A stretch of DNA of 64,000 nt, taken from assembly GCA_963796485.1 (NCBI GenBank), contig CAWCLV010000001.1:186001-250000 (forward strand). The letters are read 5' to 3'. The notes under the pieces were generated by a model, which made no database searches, was not told where the DNA came from, and was given only the letters and a program-made list of their open reading frames with translations. The first letter of the stretch is position 1, and each line of letters begins with the position of its first letter. A program made the translations under genes and the position numbers. This DNA comes from CAWCDJ01 sp963796485 (GTDB lineage: Bacteria > Acidobacteriota > Terriglobia > Bryobacterales > Bryobacteraceae). This document shows positions 7,671 through 17,121 of this stretch, one piece after another.

Positions 7671-9344
7671 ATGACCCCGGATTTGACTCTATCGCGTCCA
7701 AAGCGTGTCGCCGATTCCTCGGGCCTGTCTTTGCGGGTCAAGGGCATAGCGGTTCTTTCGATTCCCCTGTTGGCGCTTTTCATCAGCCTTTTCGCGGTCC
7801 AGCGGCTGGGCACGGATTCAGCGCTGGTCGGGCAGGCGATCGAACGGGAGTATCAGGATCATGCCGGCCTGCCCCTCGACGGCGCCACCAGTTTGCGGCT
7901 GGCGGAACTGCGATTGCGCCGGGACGCCATTCACCGCAAACTCAGAGGAATCCTCGTCGCCTGCGGAATCTTCGGGCCGCTCGGCGCCTTATTCATGCAA
8001 TTGCTGGTCGCCGATAGACTCGCCAGGCGGCTCCGCATCGTCCAGGAAAATGCGCGCAGGCTCGCGCACGGACTGCCGCTCGAGCCGTTTTGCACCGGCA
8101 GCGACGAGATCGCCAGCCTGGCCCGGCAACTGGAAAGCGCGGGGATCCTGATGCGCGGTCGCGAGCGCGAACTCCGCGAGAGCGAAAGCCGGTACCGGGA
8201 TCTCTTCGATCGCGCGCCGATCCCCTACGAGGAAACCGATTCCGACGGAGTCGTCCGGCGCTTCAACGAGGAAGTCTGCCGCCTGCTGAAAACCTCGCCG
8301 GACCGGGTTTTCGGGCGCAAAGCCTGGGATTTCGTGGTGCCCGATCAACAGGAGAACTTCCGGCTGGAAATGCTCGCCCGGATGGCCGCGGGACAGGAAG
8401 CGTTGCCTTTCGATTGCGATTACCTCCTCGAGGACGGCTCGCAGATCACAGTGGAAATCCGCGAAAACCTGATACGCGGCCCAGACGGTTACGCCGTCGG
8501 CGTCTTCCGTTCCCTGATCGACGTTACGGAGCGGAATCTCGCCGCCATGGCCGCCCGGAAGGTGGCGCAATACGCGCTCGAACTCAGCACCAAGAACGAA
8601 CAACTCGCGCGAGCCCTGGACACGGCGCGATCGGCTACGGAGGCCAAGAGCCGCTTCCTGGCCGCGGTTTCGCACGAACTCCGCACACCGCTGAACGGGA
8701 TTATCGGCTTTTCGGAAATGATGTTCGATGGAAAGCTGGGACCGACGACCCTGGAGCAGAAGGAGATCCTGGGTGACGTCCTCACCAGCGCCCGCCATCT
8801 GTTGCGGTTGATCAACGATATCCTCGATCTGTCGAAGGTCGAGGCCGGCAAGATGGAGTTCCGTCCGGAGCCTTGCGAGATTGAAGCCCTCGTCGGCGAG
8901 GTTCGGGACGTCCTCAGGCCGCTCGCCGAAAAGAAAGGAATCGAGTTCTCGACGGTGGTGTCCGCCGGGCTCGAGGCGGTGATCGATCGGGGACGATTCA
9001 AGCAGGTGCTCTATAACTTCCTCTCGAATGCCGTCAAGTTCACGAAAACGGGCGGCCGCGTGACGGTGCGGGCCCATCCGACCGGCGGCGGCTGTGTGCG
9101 GGTGGAGGTGGAAGATACCGGAATTGGGATATCACAGGAGGAGATGCCCCTGCTTTTCCGTGAATTCCAGCAACTGCCCAACAGCCGTAAAGCGGACCAG
9201 GGGACCGGACTCGGGCTGGCGCTGACGCGGCACATCGTGGAGGCGCAGGGAGGCAGTGTCGAGGTCAGCAGCACACCGGGTAAGGGAAGCGTTTTTTCGG
9301 CGATTTTGCCGTTGGGCAGCGAAAGGGCCGTGGCTGTACGCTAA
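7671..9344 (+). CDS. PAS-domain sensor histidine kinase
   Basis: 557 residues. Two transmembrane helices (about 24-43 and 94-114) flank a short periplasmic loop. A HAMP-like segment (116-165) and a PAS domain (about 168-290, ESESRYRDLFDRAPIPYEE) follow. The HisKA box contains H335 in SHELRTPLNGIIG, and the HATPase domain has N box NFLSNAVKF, G1 VEDTGIGIS and G2 GTGLGLALT. The periplasmic loop is short (about 50 residues), so sensing may be membranous or cytosolic through PAS. First gene of a four-gene operon; the response regulator starts 12 bp downstream. An ATG at 7671 begins the frame; no strong ribosome binding site was seen. Confidence 0.93.
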   Translation: MTPDLTLSRPKRVADSSGLSLRVKGIAVLSIPLLALFISLFAVQRLGTDSALVGQAIEREYQDHAGLPLDGATSLRLAELRLRRDAIHRKLRGILVACGIFGPLGALFMQLLVADRLARRLRIVQENARRLAHGLPLEPFCTGSDEIASLARQLESAGILMRGRERELRESESRYRDLFDRAPIPYEETDSDGVVRRFNEEVCRLLKTSPDRVFGRKAWDFVVPDQQENFRLEMLARMAAGQEALPFDCDYLLEDGSQITVEIRENLIRGPDGYAVGVFRSLIDVTERNLAAMAARKVAQYALELSTKNEQLARALDTARSATEAKSRFLAAVSHELRTPLNGIIGFSEMMFDGKLGPTTLEQKEILGDVLTSARHLLRLINDILDLSKVEAGKMEFRPEPCEIEALVGEVRDVLRPLAEKKGIEFSTVVSAGLEAVIDRGRFKQVLYNFLSNAVKFTKTGGRVTVRAHPTGGGCVRVEVEDTGIGISQEEMPLLFREFQQLPNSRKADQGTGLGLALTRHIVEAQGGSVEVSSTPGKGSVFSAILPLGSERAVAVR

Positions 9345-9355
9345 AATACGGGACG

Positions 9356-10858
9356 ATGCCGGGAGAGTCAGTACTCATTGTCGATGACACGCCGGTCAAT
9401 CTGAAATTGACCCGCATTCTCCTGCTAAACGAAGGTTACAAGGTTCTAACCGCGGGAACCGCCGAAGAAGCCCTGGACTTACTGCGTAGCTGCCATCCCG
9501 ATCTGGTACTCGCCGACATCCAACTGCCCGGGATCGACGGCCTCGAACTGACGCGCCGCATCAAGGGCGATGCAAACACCCGGGATATCATCGTAGTCGC
9601 GCTCACGGCGTTTGCCATGAAGGGCGACGAGGAGAAAGCCATCGAGGCCGGTTGCGACGGCTATATCACTAAGCCCATAGATACCCGGGCACTGGGAGCG
9701 CGTATCCGGACATACCTGGATCAGAAGGCCCGGAGTCCGGCGGCAGCGCCGAAAACGGACGGGGAGTTACTACCGCAATCGGAGATGCTCGTATTGCGCC
9801 GGCGATTCCTCGATGAAGGCTACGACGCGGTGCGCCAGTGGTTGCGGGACCTGGAAGGACCTTTCAACGCGGAAGAGGCTGCCCGCGCGGCCCATCAATG
9901 GATCGGCGCGGCCGGCCTGCTCAGCTACACCGCGATCAGCCGGCTCTGCCGCGAGGTGGAAGCCGTGCTGCGGGAGCGCCCGCTCGATAGCGGCCAGCTT
10001 CGCGAATCGCTGGCCAACCTCGTCCTGGCGTTCAGCACTCCGCGCGAGGCTCGCGACGCCCCCGTTCCGGGGGCGGTTCTCGATGCGCTCAGCGGCAAGC
10101 GCGCGGCGTTGGTCGGGTTCCCCGCGAACGAAGCGGAGCGGATGATGGTGGCGCTCGAAAGGGCCCGCGCGCAGTCCGTCTGCTTCCCGGCGTCCGAGCC
10201 GGAGACGTCGGCTGCGGTCCGCGAATGCGATATTGCCGTGATCAGTGTCCGGAACGAGATCCTCGATTCCCACTGGATGCGCGTGCGACGCGAGGCTATG
10301 GGGCTTCCCCTGGTTTTTGTGGGCCAGCGGGAAGATCTTCTAAGTATCGAGGCCGCGCAGGTACGCGGCGTCGAATTTCTGCTCGAGCCATGGGATGTGG
10401 ACGAGGCGCTGGTCCGCTTGAGCCTGGCGTTTTCGCGCCCGGCGACGGCGGGAGCGAAGGCCGCCGCGGCTTTACCAGTGCCGGCCGCGAGGCAAGGGCG
10501 CGTCCGGATACTGGTTGCGGACGACGATCCCACGGTGCTGGTCCTGGTACGCGCGGCCATCGAGAATTTCGGGATGGAGTGCACCACGGCCGTCGACGGC
10601 AGCGGGGCCATCGAGGCCATCCGCCGCAACCGGCCGGAGGCCGCCATCCTGGACGTCAACATGCCCGGCATGGATGGATACGAGGTGCTCTCGGCGATTC
10701 GGGGCGAGAACCTGCCCACGCGGGTATTGCTGCTGACCGCGCGCCAACAGGAGCACGACATCATCCGGGCCTTCGCTCTCGGCGCCGATGATTATGTCGT
10801 CAAACCTTTCAGCCCCATGGAGCTGGTGGCGCGGTTGAAGCGCCTGTTGTCGCGATGA
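9356..10858 (+). CDS. multidomain response regulator, REC-HPt-pseudoREC-REC
   Basis: 500 residues. REC1 (5-120) has acidic DD at 10-11, phospho-acceptor D54 (VLADIQLPGIDG) and K106. Residues ~140-230 look like an HPt helical bundle with candidate phospho-histidine H180 (AAHQWIGAAGLLSY). Residues ~247-361 resemble a receiver lacking the acidic pocket and acceptor. REC2 (383-500) has DDD at its start, D433 (AILDVNMPGMDG) and K483. No DNA-binding output domain is present, so output is probably by phosphotransfer or protein contact. It follows the histidine kinase by 12 bp, and its stop overlaps the next start (ATGA, 10855-10858). Confidence 0.88.
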   Translation: MPGESVLIVDDTPVNLKLTRILLLNEGYKVLTAGTAEEALDLLRSCHPDLVLADIQLPGIDGLELTRRIKGDANTRDIIVVALTAFAMKGDEEKAIEAGCDGYITKPIDTRALGARIRTYLDQKARSPAAAPKTDGELLPQSEMLVLRRRFLDEGYDAVRQWLRDLEGPFNAEEAARAAHQWIGAAGLLSYTAISRLCREVEAVLRERPLDSGQLRESLANLVLAFSTPREARDAPVPGAVLDALSGKRAALVGFPANEAERMMVALERARAQSVCFPASEPETSAAVRECDIAVISVRNEILDSHWMRVRREAMGLPLVFVGQREDLLSIEAAQVRGVEFLLEPWDVDEALVRLSLAFSRPATAGAKAAAALPVPAARQGRVRILVADDDPTVLVLVRAAIENFGMECTTAVDGSGAIEAIRRNRPEAAILDVNMPGMDGYEVLSAIRGENLPTRVLLLTARQQEHDIIRAFALGADDYVVKPFSPMELVARLKRLLSR

Positions 10859-11931
10859 CCTGGGTCGCCCTGGAACTGGCCGCCGCACTGGTGGGGTGTT
10901 CGGAAGCCGTGCTCCTGGCCGGACTCGATATCGCCCTTCTGCGCGGCCTCCGGCGGCGGCGCCGGGCGCAGGCCATGGCGGCAATTCTCCCCGAAATGCG
11001 CTCCGTTCTGGTGGATTATCTCGCGGGCGCCGATAAGGGGGAAGAACTTCGCGGTTTTCTCAAACGCGACGCCTCCGCGCTTACCGATGCAATCCTCTCG
11101 TTCCGCGGGGCGGTGGGCGGCGGAGCCAGAGAGAGGCTGTGCGAACTGGCTCAGGATCTCGGACTGGTCCACGAATGGTGCAGCCAGGCAAGATCGCGTT
11201 CCGCGGTGGATCGCCGCCAGGTTCACGACAGGCTGGCGTTTGTCTCCGCGTACGAGCCCTGCCGGCGCATGACCGGTGAGATTCAACTTGCCGCGCTCGA
11301 AGATCCGGACGGCGCCGTTCGGATCTCGGCCGCCCGCGGTTTGATTCAGGCGGGAGAGGCGGACGTACTCAACCGCGTGTTCGAGTTCGCCATCTCCTCG
11401 AACGTGCTGGCACGCGCGGCTCTGGCCGCCGACCTCCGGCGCTATGCAGCGGAACTCTCGCAGGAGGCAATTCCCTCCGCTCTTTCGTCGCCCGACAACC
11501 CGACCGTTCTGGCGGCGCTCGAGGTTCTGCTTGCGTGGCAATGTGCGGTGGTCATTCCGGATTTCGACCGCCTGCTGGAGCATTCCGATCGTTCCGTAAG
11601 GCTCCACGCGTTCCGCCTGGCGCCCCTGGTCCCGTTAACGGCTCAAGCCCGCTCCGCTCTCGTCAAAGCGCTTGAAGATTCGGACCCCGAAATTGCGGCG
11701 GCTGCCGCGCTCAGCGCCGGCAGGCTGCGGATCGAAGAAAGCCTGCCGCACCTCGCCGAACTGGCGCGGGGATCCGGCACGGAGGTGGCGCGGAGTGCCG
11801 CCGCCGCGATAGCGACGATGCCGCCGCAGGGGTGGAAGGCGCTCGAAGAGATGAGCAGCGGCCCGAACCGGCTCATGGCGCAGATCGCTCGCGCCGCCCT
11901 GGCTCGCGTCCGGGGGGAAACACGGGCATGA
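10855..11931 (+). CDS. membrane-anchored HEAT-repeat protein
   Basis: 358 residues. A hydrophobic N-terminal helix (about 4-30, LELAAALVGCSEAVLLAGLD) is followed by a basic patch (GLRRRRRAQ), so the bulk should be cytoplasmic. Residues ~145-350 form HEAT/PBS-lyase-like repeats, each with a DxxVRxxAxxxL-type helix: DGAVRISAARGL, DRSVRLHAFRLA, DPEIAAAAALSAG, TEVARSAAAAIA. HEAT arrays are scaffolds, which suits docking the upstream response regulator to the downstream glycosyltransferase (inference). Start and stop codons overlap both neighbours by 4 nt, implying coupled translation and fixed stoichiometry. Confidence 0.82.
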   Translation: MTWVALELAAALVGCSEAVLLAGLDIALLRGLRRRRRAQAMAAILPEMRSVLVDYLAGADKGEELRGFLKRDASALTDAILSFRGAVGGGARERLCELAQDLGLVHEWCSQARSRSAVDRRQVHDRLAFVSAYEPCRRMTGEIQLAALEDPDGAVRISAARGLIQAGEADVLNRVFEFAISSNVLARAALAADLRRYAAELSQEAIPSALSSPDNPTVLAALEVLLAWQCAVVIPDFDRLLEHSDRSVRLHAFRLAPLVPLTAQARSALVKALEDSDPEIAAAAALSAGRLRIEESLPHLAELARGSGTEVARSAAAAIATMPPQGWKALEEMSSGPNRLMAQIARAALARVRGETRA

Positions 11932-13196
11932 TCCCGCCGGAAACCGTACTGATCTGGCTGTCGCTGGTTCTGCTGGTCTCCGCGGCTGTCGCGACCTACG
12001 CCCTCTTCCAGGGTTACCAGGAACTGCGCCGGCTCCTCCGCGACACGCGGGACGATGACTTGCTGCTGCTGAAATCGCCGCTCGCGCCGGCAATTTCCGT
12101 GATCTCGCTGCCGGTGGATGCATCGCAGGAATCGCGCGCGCGGGTTCGGCGCCTGCTGGACCTGCAATACGGAAGCCGCGAAGTGGTTGTCGTGCTGGAT
12201 GGCGTCGAACCCCTTGAACGCGACAAGTGGCTGGCGGAATTCCGGCTGGGCCCGGCACTGCGCAAAGCGTCCGCGGAGTTGACCTCCGCCGCCGTGCGTG
12301 GCGTCTACGAGTCTTCCGATCCGATCGATCTCGTCCTGGTCGATAAAGAGCCGGGCGGAAAGGCCGACGCGCTGAATGCCGCGGTTAACTTCGCGCGGTT
12401 CCCGGTGATCTGCTGGGTGGAGCCGGACAGCCGCTTCGGGTCGAACCTGCTGTTGCGGCTGATCCGCCCGATGATGGAGCAGCCCGAGGAGACCGTGGCC
12501 GTCTGCGGGGTCGCCCCGGCTTTGTCATCCGGCGGGCTGGCCGGACGGCTCAGCGCAACCGCCTTTGTCCGCAACTGGCTGGTGCGGTGCGCGGCGTTTG
12601 CCGGCTGGAACCGGCTGCTGCCGGTGCCGGGCGCGGCAGTGCTGTTGCGTCGCGATGCGATTATAGCGGCGCGCGGTTTTCGGGCTGGGGTCGCGGAAAT
12701 GTGCCTGCGATTGCATGCAGCTGGGCGCACCGCGAAGGTGGATTATCGTGTCGTGCTGGTTCCGGATCCGGTGGTTACCCCTGCCGAGGTTTCAACCTGG
12801 CGGGGCTTGGGACGGGAGATTGCCCGCGACCAGGCTGGGTTCGCACGGCTTTCCACGCGTTGGACCCGCGGCACGGGCATGAAGACGCGTGCCGGGGCGC
12901 TCTGGTACCGGTTGATTCAACCCCTGGTCGAGACCGCCGGATGCGCGCTGGCCCTGGGTGGCTGGGCGGGCGGCTGGATCGATTCCGCAACCGCGCTCTT
13001 TTTCCTGATCTCGAGCGCTGGAGCCGGGATCGTGGTTTCGAGCGTGGCGGTGGTGCTACCGGCCCTGGCTGCCGAGAGGGAGTCGGAGCCAAAAGAGCTC
13101 AGGCGGTTGTTCGCCACGGCCGTAATTGAGAACCTGGGCTACCGCCAGATCCGGAATCTTCTGCTGGTTTGGGGATTTTTCGGAAAGGAAGCCTGA
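11928..13196 (+). CDS. membrane family 2 glycosyltransferase
   Basis: 422 residues from the ATG at 11928, which overlaps the upstream stop (ATGA). GGGGGGAAA just upstream may act as ribosome binding site. A TM helix occupies residues ~6-28. The GT-A core shows the family signature GGKADALNAA and EPDSRFG in place of a DxD, plus a probable acceptor-site STRW in the position where processive enzymes have QxxRW. Two further hydrophobic helices lie near residues 330-380. It probably transfers sugar at the inner membrane for exopolysaccharide or a modified lipid; product unknown. Last gene of the phosphorelay operon; a GC hairpin follows 3 bp after the stop. Confidence 0.87.
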   Translation: MIPPETVLIWLSLVLLVSAAVATYALFQGYQELRRLLRDTRDDDLLLLKSPLAPAISVISLPVDASQESRARVRRLLDLQYGSREVVVVLDGVEPLERDKWLAEFRLGPALRKASAELTSAAVRGVYESSDPIDLVLVDKEPGGKADALNAAVNFARFPVICWVEPDSRFGSNLLLRLIRPMMEQPEETVAVCGVAPALSSGGLAGRLSATAFVRNWLVRCAAFAGWNRLLPVPGAAVLLRRDAIIAARGFRAGVAEMCLRLHAAGRTAKVDYRVVLVPDPVVTPAEVSTWRGLGREIARDQAGFARLSTRWTRGTGMKTRAGALWYRLIQPLVETAGCALALGGWAGGWIDSATALFFLISSAGAGIVVSSVAVVLPALAAERESEPKELRRLFATAVIENLGYRQIRNLLLVWGFFGKEA

Positions 13197-13198
13197 GA

Positions 13199-13220
13199 AG
13201 GGCCGGGGTGCCCCGGCCCT
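13199..13220. terminator. GC-rich hairpin between convergent genes
   Basis: A perfect inverted repeat AGGGCCGGGG-TG-CCCCGGCCCT immediately after the glycosyltransferase stop. It has no T-run, so it is not a textbook intrinsic terminator. It resembles the hairpin at 20582-20607 in sequence and in its position just after a gene. Confidence 0.55.
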
Positions 13221-13239
13221 GAAAGTGGTTGAATAAAAG

Positions 13240-13569
13240 CTAATTAATCACTAGTTTGGTCTTGGTTCCGCCAAACCGGATTTCGGAAATGTTGGGCTTT
13301 CCGTCCTGCTCTACGTAACGGATTGCCGTGCTGTCGTACTTCCGTTCGCTGGTCTCCATCTTGACCGGAACGTCAACCGTCAGCTTGTGGCCGGTAATCG
13401 TCGCGGTGTCATTCACAACCTGCAGGCGGTAATCGCCGGCTTTCAGTTCAGTCCCCTTCACAACGGAAGGCTGCAGCAGCGTGAACTTATAGGTAACTCC
13501 GCTTACACTACCCGCAAACGAAGCGGCGAGCGCGAGGACGGCAAACAAAAATACCAATCTCTTGATCAT
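13240..13569 (-). CDS. small exported protein of unknown function
   Basis: 109 residues with a clear signal peptide (LVFLFAVLALAASFAGSVSG) after MIKR. The mature part is predicted beta-rich, containing YKFTLLQPSVVKGTELKAG and LQVVNDTATITG. This resembles small acidobacterial proteins that keep a stable, secreted beta-sandwich fold, but I recognise no named family. It ends 20 bp from the hairpin that closes the convergent glycosyltransferase operon. An isolated gene, with 64 bp separating it from the lipoprotein gene at 13666, so it may be distal to that gene in one minus-strand unit. Confidence 0.72.
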   Translation of the reverse strand: MIKRLVFLFAVLALAASFAGSVSGVTYKFTLLQPSVVKGTELKAGDYRLQVVNDTATITGHKLTVDVPVKMETSERKYDSTAIRYVEQDGKPNISEIRFGGTKTKLVIN

Positions 13570-13665
13570 GAAAATCTCCTGAACCGGTTAGTTCAACCTC
13601 TAAAAATTCGGGCCGGTAAACCCATTCAGGAGTTTAGCACCACTTTATCGTGGATGCCAATACTG

Positions 13666-14601
13666 CTATTGGGCAGCTACCACGTGGAGCGCCTGCTCGA
13701 GGCGGAAAGTCAGGACGCTTTCGACCGGGACTTTGATGGATCCGCCGCGGGTCAGGATTTGGGTGAGCGCGCCCGCACCGGCGCCCGATCCGGCTCCGAT
13801 CGCGGCTCCCTTGCCTCCCCCGGCGATCGCTCCGATGATCGCGCCCAGGGCCGCGCCGCCGCCGGTAAATTCGGCGGTTCGCTTATTCTTGCCGACGCCA
13901 TCGCGGCCGCGCGCAGAGACATTGGAAGTCTCGAGTTGGTACTGGCGCCCGTCGATCGAGACGGAAGCGAGGTCGAGCACCAGGTCGGCCGTGCCGCGGA
14001 AACGTCCGCCTTTTGAGGCCGACCGGATCACGATGGCGGCGTTGGCCCCGCGGGGGATGACCACGGCCCCGCCGGCATCGCGAACGTCTTTGGTTACTTC
14101 GGCGGGGAACGTCTGCCCTTCCACGGCTCTGCCGGAATCGATGGTCTCCTCGGTGCGGACCGAGACCTGGGACCCCGCCGCGATTTCATAGGTTCTGGTC
14201 GTGACGGCGGCGGCCTCCGGATGGTAGTGGTCCTCGTGATCCGACCCGCGATCCGCGGGTGGGCGGGGAGAGGAAGCGGATTGCGTGGGCGGCGCCGGAG
14301 TTGGAGCGGCAGGCGACGGCGCGGCCACCGGTTCCGGCGAGGGCGCGGTTTGGGCGGCCCCAGGCGCGGGTGCGGGTGCGTCGTCGTAGGAGACGGACCG
14401 GACCTGCGTCATCGGGATCGTTCGTTTGATGCTGTCGTCACCCGCCAGGGTCAACTCGGTGGGCGAGTTCGCGACGACTTTTCCGGCGACCTGCGTCCCG
14501 TCCCGCATGGTCACGGTGGCGTGCGGCCCGTCTGCCGGCTGCCTGGAGCACGATACGAGAAGCAAGATGGAAAAAACGGCTGGAATGCAATGCCGATGCA
14601 T
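13666..14601 (-). CDS. lipoprotein with glycine-zipper-like C-terminus
   Basis: 311 residues from the ATG at 14601, chosen because CCTCC (GGAGG on the coding strand, 14610-14614) precedes it and because it gives a lipoprotein signal with lipobox LVSC. A longer frame upstream lacks this. A short beta domain (VTMRDGTQVAGKVVANSP) is followed by a Pro/Ala-rich linker and a second beta domain with GGAVVIPRGANAAIVI. Then comes a glycine-zipper-like segment (GAALGAIIGAIAGGGKGAAIG), which can insert in or pack against membranes. Likely periplasmic or outer-membrane envelope protein; function unknown. Confidence 0.75.
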   Translation of the reverse strand: MHRHCIPAVFSILLLVSCSRQPADGPHATVTMRDGTQVAGKVVANSPTELTLAGDDSIKRTIPMTQVRSVSYDDAPAPAPGAAQTAPSPEPVAAPSPAAPTPAPPTQSASSPRPPADRGSDHEDHYHPEAAAVTTRTYEIAAGSQVSVRTEETIDSGRAVEGQTFPAEVTKDVRDAGGAVVIPRGANAAIVIRSASKGGRFRGTADLVLDLASVSIDGRQYQLETSNVSARGRDGVGKNKRTAEFTGGGAALGAIIGAIAGGGKGAAIGAGSGAGAGALTQILTRGGSIKVPVESVLTFRLEQALHVVAAQ

Positions 14602-14645
14602 ATAGGCCACCTCCGTTACGGGCCCGAACAGACAGTATACAGAGT

Positions 14646-16892
14646 TCAGTCGCGTACCAGTTTGACCACCCAGACGCCCGAAGCCGTGAGCGGCCGCTCG
14701 AAACGCAAAAGACCGCCGCTGCGGGTGGTTGGGACAGCGCCTCCTTCCACAAGATCGGCAGCCCGCCAGTTTCCCGCCAGGGCGAGGCCGACCCGCGCGA
14801 CGGCGGCCGCATGGTTGTGATTGAACACGAATACCACCCGGCTCGAGCCGGATTCCAGCACCCGCACCTCGACCCCGGGAGCGCCTCCCTCCGGCGGCGG
14901 AGCGGTGCCCGCCCACTGGAGCAAGCCGGCATAGAAGCGCGCGGTTGCCGGCGCGGGCGAGGTCTCGTAGGCCGCGCTGATATAAGACCCCAGCATCAGG
15001 GTCTTGCCCTTGCCGAATTGCGAAACGATCGCAGCCGGCGCGCCATCCGGGAAACGGGCGACAATGCGTGCGTTCTTTCCGGCCGGCTCGAGCGTTTCTT
15101 TATACCAGCGCCCGGGCAGCGAGTCGCCTGGCGCGAGCCCCGGGATTCCGGTGCCGGTCCAGCGCAGGCTCGTGCGGCCCTTCGCCGCCACCTGTACCGC
15201 GGTTTCGCGGCAGCCCATCACCTCCGCCAGCCCCATCCCCGGGATGATTTCGGAGGCGTATCCCCGCTCGTTGTTCCACCCCAGCCGGGCCTCCGCGACC
15301 AGCGCGCCGCCGTTTTCGACGTACCGGCGAAGCGGCACGACGGCGGCTTCCGGCAGCATCAGCGGATAGGGCAGAATCACCAGTTTGTAGCCGTCGAGCA
15401 CCCCCGAAGACAACTCGTTGATGTGCACGTAATCGAGTTCGACATTCCGTCCGAATAGTGCGCGGTAGGCGCCCAACAGCGAGTCGCGCTCGATTCCGGC
15501 AACCTCGCCCTGGGGACCGGATACGGCGGCCGCGCGCTGGCGTCCGCCGACGAAATGGACGAGCGGGTTATAGATGATCGCCACCTCGGCATGGGGCGGC
15601 CGCGCGTCCAGGAACAGCCGCTGGTTGCGATCGACGATGCGGGCGATCGACCCGGCCACGCGCGCGCGCCCGGTCAGGGTGCCGTCCAGATGGATCAGCC
15701 CGAAACCGCCGCTCTCATACCCCGAGCTCATGGGGTACCAGGCGTAGAAATTCACGCCCTTGGCGCCGCGCGAAAGTGCCGTCCATGCCCAGGTGCGGAT
15801 GTCCTCGGGCGTCACCGTGGGGCTGACGTTCAGGGCGACCGTGCCGAACCCGCCCTGCAACTCCCCGACGTAGAAACCGGCCCGGCCGTCCGCGAAACCG
15901 AACGAACGGGTGAAGTCGAAGAGCGCGCCGCGCCAGGCGACGTCGCGGTCTACAAAAGCGGAATGCTTCGGATAGAACGAGGTGCCGTAGAAATCGACCT
16001 GGCGGGCCATGGTCCAATCGTCCGGCTGCCCTTCCCAGTGATTCGGGGACGTGAAAAGCCCGACCGCCGCCGCGTGGCTGGTGACGATGCTGCCGGGATC
16101 GGCCGCTTTCACCGCCTGAGACCGGTCGTGCAGGTCGTCCCCGAGTTTGTCGGCGATGAAGGTCTTCCAGTCGATGTAATCGGTGTAGGAAAGGATGGTG
16201 CTCATGCGCCCGGGTTCGACCTCGTCCCAACTGTCGTACCCGCGGTACCAGGAGGCATTGAGGCTCGCCAGATTGCCGTATTTTTTTCGAAGCCAGACGC
16301 GGAACCTGGCGATGGTGTTCCGGCAGAAACAGAACTCCGGGTTGGGAATATAAGAGGGAGTGGCCCAGTTGATGACGTGGGGCTCGCTCCACAGGTCCCA
16401 CCCCGCAAATGCCGGATTATTCCGCACGTGTTCGGCCAGGGCCGTATAGAACGCCAGGTCGGCCTTCCGGACGCCGGGGTGATCCAGGCAGTAGCCGGGT
16501 GACGACTCCGGCTTAACCTCCGCTCCGTTGGAGGAGACGAAGAGAGAATCCGGGTACTTCGCCCCGACCCAGCGCGGCGCCGAATCCATGTAGACCTGGA
16601 GGAATACCTTGAGCCCTTCCTCGTGGGCGAGTTCGAGGATGACGTCCAGGTTTTCGAAATGGTACGCGTGCTCCCGCGGCTCGCCGGTGGCCCAGTCGAT
16701 CCAGGTGCGGACCGTATTGAATCCCAACGCCTTGATCTGCCGGATATCGTTCCGCCAGATCTCTTTCTTGGCGCGCGCGTCTCTTTCGAGCATGGGGGCG
16801 CGCGCCTTTCCGCCGCCGTACCAGACGGCCATCGGGAAGAAATCCGCACCGAAGGCGCAGGCGCAGAACAGCAGGGAGACAAGCAGCCGCAT
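14646..16892 (-). CDS. exported GH42-like beta-galactosidase
   Basis: 748 residues from the ATG at 16892 (a GTG two codons upstream is also possible). A signal peptide (RLLVSLLFCACAFG) indicates export. The TIM-barrel domain fits glycoside hydrolase family 42: candidate acid/base E170 in LWSEPH and nucleophile E344 in GELQGG. A trimerisation-like domain with a glutamine-amidotransferase-like fold (LVILPYPLMLPE, VENGGALVAEARLG) and a C-terminal beta domain follow. It likely removes galactosyl or related residues from extracellular oligosaccharides. No transporter is adjacent; the nearest outer-membrane receptor is divergent at 17122. Confidence 0.85.
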   Translation of the reverse strand: MRLLVSLLFCACAFGADFFPMAVWYGGGKARAPMLERDARAKKEIWRNDIRQIKALGFNTVRTWIDWATGEPREHAYHFENLDVILELAHEEGLKVFLQVYMDSAPRWVGAKYPDSLFVSSNGAEVKPESSPGYCLDHPGVRKADLAFYTALAEHVRNNPAFAGWDLWSEPHVINWATPSYIPNPEFCFCRNTIARFRVWLRKKYGNLASLNASWYRGYDSWDEVEPGRMSTILSYTDYIDWKTFIADKLGDDLHDRSQAVKAADPGSIVTSHAAAVGLFTSPNHWEGQPDDWTMARQVDFYGTSFYPKHSAFVDRDVAWRGALFDFTRSFGFADGRAGFYVGELQGGFGTVALNVSPTVTPEDIRTWAWTALSRGAKGVNFYAWYPMSSGYESGGFGLIHLDGTLTGRARVAGSIARIVDRNQRLFLDARPPHAEVAIIYNPLVHFVGGRQRAAAVSGPQGEVAGIERDSLLGAYRALFGRNVELDYVHINELSSGVLDGYKLVILPYPLMLPEAAVVPLRRYVENGGALVAEARLGWNNERGYASEIIPGMGLAEVMGCRETAVQVAAKGRTSLRWTGTGIPGLAPGDSLPGRWYKETLEPAGKNARIVARFPDGAPAAIVSQFGKGKTLMLGSYISAAYETSPAPATARFYAGLLQWAGTAPPPEGGAPGVEVRVLESGSSRVVFVFNHNHAAAVARVGLALAGNWRAADLVEGGAVPTTRSGGLLRFERPLTASGVWVVKLVRD

Positions 16893-17121
16893 AGACACCC
16901 CAGTTTCGCGCAGATCGCCCGCACTTTCACCTTGATGCCCCCTAATGACGCCCCCTAATGCCCCCCCTTTTCTTCGGGCTCGGGCAGGCGTATATTATTC
17001 CGCAGTTAGGATCTGAAAAGCTGAAACTCGCTCTTCAGAGTTTAGGTAGGCTTCAAGAGTCTATTCGCCGGCCCCGCCCGGCGGCAACGGGGAAGTACTT
17101 GGCGGGAGTGGGGTGAGATCA

